Assembly: GCA_947452665.1 (NCBI GenBank)
Contig: CANGEH010000049.1
Span: 1-10,893, forward strand
Length of the DNA: 10,893 nt
Origin: Caulobacteraceae bacterium
Lineage (GTDB): Bacteria; Pseudomonadota; Alphaproteobacteria; Caulobacterales; Caulobacteraceae
Reading direction: 5' to 3'
The position numbers and the translations under genes are program-made. Numbering within the stretch: position 1 is the stretch's first letter; every line of letters starts with the position of its first letter. This document shows, one piece after another, positions 7,040-10,893 of this stretch. Under the pieces are notes generated by a model. That model was not told the DNA's origin. It was given only the letters and a program-made list of their open reading frames with translations, and did no database searches.

Positions 7040-8085
7040 GATTGTGCGGATTTGCGAAACAACAGGGCCTTGGTCAAGAAGGCCTGATCGCTAAGCACGT
7101 GCTCTAGCCCTGCCGTCTCAAACAGGGCGACCAGGTCGGTCTGGGCGTAGGACACGTAATAGGGCTCGTGGAAAAAAGCTGGGAACACGTCCAGAAGCCT
7201 AGCTAGGTCTGGGGCATCCCTTGGCTGGATAGAGTCGCCAAAGGCCAGCATGCCGCCAGGTTTCAGCACCCGCGCCATTTCGCGCGCGATCAGGGGCCTA
7301 AGACGCGGCGGCAATTCGTGGAACAGATAGATGCAGGTGACGGCGTCCAGACTGCCATCGGCATAGGGCAGGCTTTCCATATTGGCCTGAACCACGCTCG
7401 TGCCCGCAACAACCCTGGCCTGCTGCACATAGGCCGGCGATAGATCAAGGCCGCTGACCTGTGCGCGCGGCAAGGCAGCCATAAGATCGCGCAAAAACCC
7501 GCCCGTGCCGCAGGCTAGGTCTACAACCTTTAGGCCCCGCTGATCCTGCCCCTTAAGGCCTTGCATCAAGACCGACAGGACCCGCCGACGCATGGCCCCG
7601 GCCGCGCCTGAAAACAGCGCCTCGACCTGGGCGTCATAGCGCCGAGCACTATCGGGCGTGAACCAGCCGCCGCTCTGGAAATGGAAGTTTTGCTTATAAT
7701 AGGTCGGATAGGCGGGCGAGCTGGCTAGATCGCGCGCCTCTGTGCCGCCGCCCCGGCGACGGCGCGCCTCGACCTGGCGGGCATCTTGCAAAAAATCAGC
7801 GGTCTGGGCGATGGCCTGGCCGCGCTCGGTTGCCCGGTCATTCATGGCCGGATAAAGCCCAGCGGCAATGTCGCGCGCATCCTTGGCAAAGGCCTCTAGA
7901 TAGGCGCGGCGCACCTTGGCCAGGGCCGGTTTGGGCCGGTCCGTCGCAACCGGCTCAGCCTTTGGCGCAATCATGACCCGCGCAGCACTGCCCGCCGCCG
8001 TCCACCAAACGGCCTTGACCGCAGAGCGCGCCGACTGGGCCAGCATACTGGCGCGAAAGGCAGGTTTAGGCCGGGCTGGCACCAT
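7036..8085 (-). CDS. Class I SAM-dependent methyltransferase with long N-terminal extension
   Basis: This protein of about 349 residues has a Rossmann-fold methyltransferase domain in its second half. In numbering from the alternative TTG start, motif I is VVDLACGTGGF (190-200), the acidic loop GLDLSP (215-220), motif II ANMESLPYADGSLDAV (237-252), then LFHELPP (257-263) and ARVLKPGGMLAFGDS (274-288). Before it lies an extension with SPAYPTYYKQNFHFQSGGWF (126-145), which I recall from UbiE/COQ5-like methyltransferases of unknown substrate. The first 50 residues are basic and alanine-rich. The ATG at 8085 leaves a 5-bp gap after the RNA methyltransferase. A TTG at 8094 would give a 4-bp overlap. 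Neither has a strong Shine-Dalgarno sequence. It lacks the cysteine pattern of arsenite methyltransferase. It probably methylates a product of the downstream glycosyltransferases, which is inference. Confidence 0.87.
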   Translation of the reverse strand: MVPARPKPAFRASMLAQSARSAVKAVWWTAAGSAARVMIAPKAEPVATDRPKPALAKVRRAYLEAFAKDARDIAAGLYPAMNDRATERGQAIAQTADFLQDARQVEARRRRGGGTEARDLASSPAYPTYYKQNFHFQSGGWFTPDSARRYDAQVEALFSGAAGAMRRRVLSVLMQGLKGQDQRGLKVVDLACGTGGFLRDLMAALPRAQVSGLDLSPAYVQQARVVAGTSVVQANMESLPYADGSLDAVTCIYLFHELPPRLRPLIAREMARVLKPGGMLAFGDSIQPRDAPDLARLLDVFPAFFHEPYYVSYAQTDLVALFETAGLEHVLSDQAFLTKALLFRKSAQS

Positions 8086-8090
8086 GGGGA

Positions 8091-9455
8091 TCAACGCTCA
8101 AAAATGGCTACCAATTCTATATGGGGTGACCATAGGAACTGGTCCACTGGCCGCACGGTTTTTAGCTTAAAACCCGCATCGACCAGAATGCGCGCATCGC
8201 GGACAAAACTGACCGGATTGCATGATACTGCCACCACACGCGAAGCCCCTGATCGCCCAATCTCGCCGCACTGAACCTCAGCGCCTGCGCGCGGCGGGTC
8301 AAACACGACCGAATCGATCTTTTTCATCTCCATGGCCAGATAAGGCCGTCGCACCAGGTCGCGCGCCTCGGCCACGACCGGCTTTAGCCCCGGCGCAGAC
8401 GCCAGCGCCGAGGACAGGGCCTTGATGGCGGGGGCCGACGAGTCTGCCGCATAGACCGGTGCAATCTGGGCCAGACGGAAGGTAAAGGCCCCGGCCCCGC
8501 AAAACAGATCAGCAATGCCTTTGGATCCGGCCAGGGCCGCGACCGCCTCCTTGGCCATAAAGGCCTCAGCCTCAGCATCGGCCTGGAGGAAGGAGGCGGC
8601 TGGAAGGGCAACCGTCGCTGGGCCAAACGAAATCATCGGCTGGCGGGCCATATAGATAATCTCACCGGCCATGGTCACGCGCGCCATATCCGCCTCGCCC
8701 GCCGCCTGGGCCGCCGCAATCCGGGCATCCATGGACAGGCCGCCGCTCTTGGCCTCAACCCCGCTGACATCGACATCCAGACCGGTGCGGGTCAGGGTGA
8801 CATGCAAGGTTGGTGCAGACTTGGGATGCTCCAAAAACGGCAAGGCCAGCTTGCGCAGGGCGGGTAAGGCCGCAACCAGCCGAGGATCCGCGACCAAACA
8901 GTCCTTAATCGCCACCAACCGCCAACTGCGCCGCGCCTTAAAGCCAAGCTCAGCCCCGCCCACACCCTTGCGTGCATGCAGGGCAAGCCGCCGACGTGAT
9001 CCCGGCTTGGCCGCATAGGGACTTAAAAACTCCGGCTCCAGCCCCTCACGCGCCAAAAGATTGCGCACCAGACCGGTCTTCCAGGCCAGATAGGGTTCAT
9101 CTCGCCAATGCTGCATCGAACAGCCGCCGCAATCGCCAAAGTGCTGGCAGGGCGCGGTGTTGCGGTCGGGACTGGGGGTCTGGACCTCGACAATCTCGGC
9201 ATGATCGCCGTGGCGCATCACGCTGACCGTCTCGCCCGGCAAGCCAAAGGGCACATAGACCCGCGGCTCAAGCACAATGCCGTCGCCCTGGGCCCCGACA
9301 TGATCAATCTGCAAGACCGCCGCCTCGCCCTCCGGCGCGCGCGGCCGCACGGCCACTCCCTTGGAGCGGGGAGCCTTGCGATGGGACATGGGCGATCGGG
9401 TCACGGCGTCTTCGTCAATCTGGGCCTCGGCCCGGCAGGGATCGGTGTTAGCCAT
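8091..9455 (-). CDS. TrmA/RlmD-family RNA (uracil-5-)-methyltransferase with Fe-S cluster
   Basis: This 454-residue enzyme is predicted to methylate carbon 5 of a uridine in 23S rRNA or tRNA using SAM. An N-terminal TRAM-type RNA-binding region (about 45-95, VGAQGDGIVLEPRVYVPFGL) is followed by the [4Fe-4S] cysteines C103, C109, C112 (CQHFGDCGGC) and C186 (KDCLV). The methyltransferase core shows FLQAD with Q291, ADLFCGAGAFTFRLA (315-329), FDPPRAGAE (385-393) and the catalytic cysteine C412 in VSCNP. The C-terminal VDQFLWSPHIELVAIFER is typical. The set appears complete, so it should be active, but RlmD, RlmC and TrmA cannot be separated here and I give no symbol. It heads the minus-strand operon. 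The ATG at 9455 gives a charged N-terminal extension; M23 (9389) is an alternative start without a better ribosome site. Confidence 0.92.
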   Translation of the reverse strand: MANTDPCRAEAQIDEDAVTRSPMSHRKAPRSKGVAVRPRAPEGEAAVLQIDHVGAQGDGIVLEPRVYVPFGLPGETVSVMRHGDHAEIVEVQTPSPDRNTAPCQHFGDCGGCSMQHWRDEPYLAWKTGLVRNLLAREGLEPEFLSPYAAKPGSRRRLALHARKGVGGAELGFKARRSWRLVAIKDCLVADPRLVAALPALRKLALPFLEHPKSAPTLHVTLTRTGLDVDVSGVEAKSGGLSMDARIAAAQAAGEADMARVTMAGEIIYMARQPMISFGPATVALPAASFLQADAEAEAFMAKEAVAALAGSKGIADLFCGAGAFTFRLAQIAPVYAADSSAPAIKALSSALASAPGLKPVVAEARDLVRRPYLAMEMKKIDSVVFDPPRAGAEVQCGEIGRSGASRVVAVSCNPVSFVRDARILVDAGFKLKTVRPVDQFLWSPHIELVAIFER

Positions 9456-9635
9456 GCCTATGCCCTATTTAGGCCCCTGACGCGAGGGGTGGTGGGATTG
9501 AAGACCTGGGCCACAATTTGGAACCCGCTCACGCGACCTGGTCGCACCTTGCTTATGGAGGCCCAAGCCCGAGCCCTTTACCACCATGTTGCCGGGCGTC
9601 TAAAATAGAGTTCCCCACCCCGGAGCCTCACGCCC
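9456..9635. promoter_or_regulatory. Divergent intergenic region, promoters of both flanking genes
   Basis: These 180 bp separate the minus-strand RNA methyltransferase operon from the small plus-strand gene. A possible plus-strand promoter is TTTACC (9578-9583), 17 bp, TAAAAT (9601-9606), about 30 bp before the ATG at 9636. GGAG at 9622-9625 is a plausible ribosome site. No promoter for the minus-strand operon could be picked out. Confidence 0.3.
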
Positions 9636-9842
9636 ATGCCCCGCCCTAGCCTCGATATTCTAGACGCCGTCAACTCGACCTGCCCATGGTCGGGTGAGCC
9701 GATTTCCCCGGACGCCTTGACCGTCTATCGCGGCCAGACCGTGGGGTTTTGTAACCCGGGGTGCCGGGACAAGTTTGAGACCGCGACGCTCCTTTTTGAT
9801 GCCGCAATTGCCGGGCAAGGCGAGGTTGTCGCCAAGGCCTGA
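9636..9842 (+). CDS. Small three-cysteine TRASH/YHS-like protein, probably metal binding
   Basis: This 68-residue protein has the conserved core STCPWSGEPISPDALTVYRG (14-33) and VGFCNPGCRDKFETA (36-50). The cysteines C16, C39 and C43 follow C-x22-C-x3-C, which resembles TRASH/YHS metal-binding modules. Similar short proteins are common in alphaproteobacteria and are often labelled 'glutathione S-transferase', although nothing here supports a GST fold. It has no signal peptide. GGAG sits 10 nt before the ATG. It stands alone between two longer intergenic stretches, so it is probably its own transcription unit. Metal binding is inferred from cysteine spacing only. Confidence 0.8.
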   Translation: MPRPSLDILDAVNSTCPWSGEPISPDALTVYRGQTVGFCNPGCRDKFETATLLFDAAIAGQGEVVAKA

Positions 9843-9965
9843 CTGAGATTTCGCGCGGTTTGTTTTATGAACGAAGATGAACGGCGCGCTCAAGACCTGT
9901 TCAGCTAGGCCCCACTAGGATGACAAGACTGGCGGATGACCGCTGCATGATCGGGAGACCTGAAT

Positions 9966-10622
9966 ATGACCTTGCCCCTGCTGACCAAGACCGGCCTGAT
10001 TGCAAGCCTTGTGGCCATGACCGTATCGGGCATGGCTGCGCCCAGCCTCGCCCAGACCGCGCTTACCGCCACCCAAGCCGAGGCCGCAGCTTCGGCTGCA
10101 CTGCGCGGAACTCATGACGCTAACGGCTATTACTACGATCCCTGCCAGCGCTCGACCGTCAGTCGGACGACGGGCGGCGGTCTGTTAGGCGCGGTTTTGG
10201 GTGCAGCGACCGGGGCAGCGATTGCTGGCAAGCGGAACAAGACCGAGGGCGCGGTCCTTGGCGGGTTGTTAGGCGCTGGCGTCGGTGCGGCGGCTGGCAA
10301 TAGTTCAGCCGCCTGCGATTCGCCCAATCGTCCGGCGCCCGTGCGCAGCTATGGGTCGGGCTATGGCAATGGCCCGGACCGCTCGGTGACCATTTATGAA
10401 TCGCGCACCTATTATCCCAAGCATCGCGGCCACGGTTATGACCAAGGCCGCATCTGGGACCGCGACGAGGATTATGGCCATGACCGTAGGGGCGATCAGC
10501 GCGCCGCAAACGATGGCTGCACCCTGGCCGAAAGCCCAATCTATCTGCCCGATGGCCGGGTTCAGAGCCGCTTTGTCCGGGTCTGCCCAGACGTCTATGG
10601 CAATTATCAGGTCGTCAACTAG
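9966..10622 (+). CDS. Exported glycine-zipper protein, possible outer-membrane or envelope component
   Basis: This is a 218-residue secreted protein. A Sec signal peptide covers about 1-29 (hydrophobic LIASLVAMTV, likely cleavage after PSLA). A glycine zipper follows at 69-111: TGGGLLGAVLGAATGAAIAG, a short charged turn KRNKTEG, then AVLGGLLGAGVGAAAG. This is the 17-kDa-antigen/Gly-zipper 2TM pattern, forming a membrane-inserted hairpin. The rest is rich in Gly, Tyr, Arg and Asp and ends with LPDGRVQSRFVRVCPD. Four cysteines (C60, C117, C185, C207) could make two periplasmic disulfides. There is no lipobox cysteine, so it is not a lipoprotein. GGGAGA at 9953-9958 supports the ATG. An envelope-integrity role is inference. 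Confidence 0.82.
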   Translation: MTLPLLTKTGLIASLVAMTVSGMAAPSLAQTALTATQAEAAASAALRGTHDANGYYYDPCQRSTVSRTTGGGLLGAVLGAATGAAIAGKRNKTEGAVLGGLLGAGVGAAAGNSSAACDSPNRPAPVRSYGSGYGNGPDRSVTIYESRTYYPKHRGHGYDQGRIWDRDEDYGHDRRGDQRAANDGCTLAESPIYLPDGRVQSRFVRVCPDVYGNYQVVN

Positions 10623-10845
10623 TCGGTTTCTAGCCTTGCTAGCCAAGGCCAGAAGATTTCAAGTGTGATCCTATCCGATAAACGGGGGCTCAAGGTCGGC
10701 GCCGGAACGCGCAGGCCTTGAGCCCTTCGCCTGTAAACAACCAAGGCGGCAAGTTTCCTCAATCCAAGGCTTGAAAGCCGCCCCTCGCCCGGTCAAAACT
10801 AGGCGATAGGCGGCACCAGGCCGCGCCTTGGGGAAGATCATCAAG
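10623..10845. promoter_or_regulatory. Intergenic region with several inverted repeats before a Tat-signal gene
   Basis: These 223 bp contain no credible gene. Just after the stop is a small stem, GCCTTG (10633-10638) with CAAGGC (10644-10649), without a T run. A perfect 10-bp inverted repeat lies at 10686-10725, and a 6-bp one, GGCGGC/GCCGCC, at 10745-10782. The run of structures could be termination of the glycine-zipper gene, a structured leader of the next gene, or both. Confidence 0.4.
10686..10725. repeat. Perfect 10-bp inverted repeat GGGCTCAAGG/CCTTGAGCCC
   Basis: The arms at 10686-10695 and 10716-10725 pair perfectly around a 20-nt loop that holds its own short GGCGCC palindrome. No U-rich tract follows, so it is not a classical intrinsic terminator. 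It lies 121 bp before the downstream start codon, compatible with a leader RNA hairpin or a wide operator. Confidence 0.55.
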
Positions 10846-10893
10846 ATGAATGCTTTTAGCCGTCGCAGCCTCTTGGCTGTCTCTGCCGCTGCC
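10846..10893 (+). CDS. Start of a protein with Tat-like signal peptide, cut off by window edge
   Basis: The last 48 bases encode 16 residues, MNAFSRRSLLAVSAAA, open to the window end. SRRSLL followed by a hydrophobic alanine-rich stretch matches the twin-arginine (Tat) signal pattern, so the product is probably exported folded to the periplasm, perhaps with a cofactor. A GGGGAAG (10830-10836) lies 9 nt before the ATG. Nothing can be said of the mature protein. Confidence 0.65.
   Translation, partial: MNAFSRRSLLAVSAAA

Noticed and set aside
7036..8085. Arsenite methyltransferase (ArsM) for the gene beside the TIGR04282/04283 pair
   Set aside because: Only two cysteines occur, both within the core fold (DLACGTGG, VTCIYLF); the conserved arsenic-binding cysteines are absent.
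9108..9608. 166-residue plus-strand open frame across the RNA methyltransferase start
   Set aside because: Most of it is antisense to the Fe-S methyltransferase N-terminus; the non-overlapping end shows no motif and no ribosome site.
9867..9908. 13-codon open frame between the small cysteine protein and the glycine-zipper gene
   Set aside because: No Shine-Dalgarno sequence before it and too short to support; recorded only as a possible leader peptide.

Overview
The window is a GC-rich, densely packed chromosomal segment, most likely from an alphaproteobacterium. A Caulobacterales-like lineage is my best guess, from the arginine-succinyltransferase/M20 hydrolase pairing, the small CPWSG...GFCNPGCRDKF protein and the overall protein character. 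This rests on remembered family resemblance, not on a search. I see no rRNA, tRNA, insertion sequence, CRISPR array or phage gene.

Layout. (1) Positions 1-2031, minus strand: an M20 zinc peptidase/deacylase followed 4 bp later by astA (arginine N-succinyltransferase), whose 3' end runs off the left edge. This looks like the start of an arginine-succinyltransferase (AST) catabolic operon. (2) Positions 2032-2328: a divergent intergenic region with several inverted and direct repeats, the only sizeable regulatory region on the left side. (3) Positions 2329-5780, plus strand: a tight three-gene operon of a circularly permuted ATP-grasp enzyme, an alpha-E domain protein and a transglutaminase-like cysteine protease. 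This neighbourhood is widely conserved but biochemically uncharacterised, and is predicted to make and cut a peptide or amide linkage. The transglutaminase-like protein ends in eleven glutamines encoded by a CAG/CAA microsatellite, and its stop codon lies inside that repeat. (4) Positions 9455-5794, minus strand, convergent with region 3: a four-gene operon with overlapping or nearly touching ends. It encodes an iron-sulfur TrmA/RlmD-type RNA uracil methyltransferase, a class I SAM methyltransferase, and two glycosyltransferase-fold proteins of the paired 'rSAM/selenodomain-associated transferase' 2 and 1 families. (5) Positions 9636-10622, plus strand: a 68-residue three-cysteine, probably metal-binding protein, and an exported glycine-zipper protein. 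(6) Positions 10623-10893: an intergenic region with a perfect 10-bp inverted repeat, then the first 16 codons of a protein with a Tat-like signal peptide.

The two most interesting systems are the ATP-grasp/alpha-E/transglutaminase operon with its polyglutamine tail, and the glycosyltransferase pair joined to a methyltransferase with no radical-SAM partner in view. The M20 enzyme beside astA suggests a third lead, replacement of the usual AstE desuccinylase.
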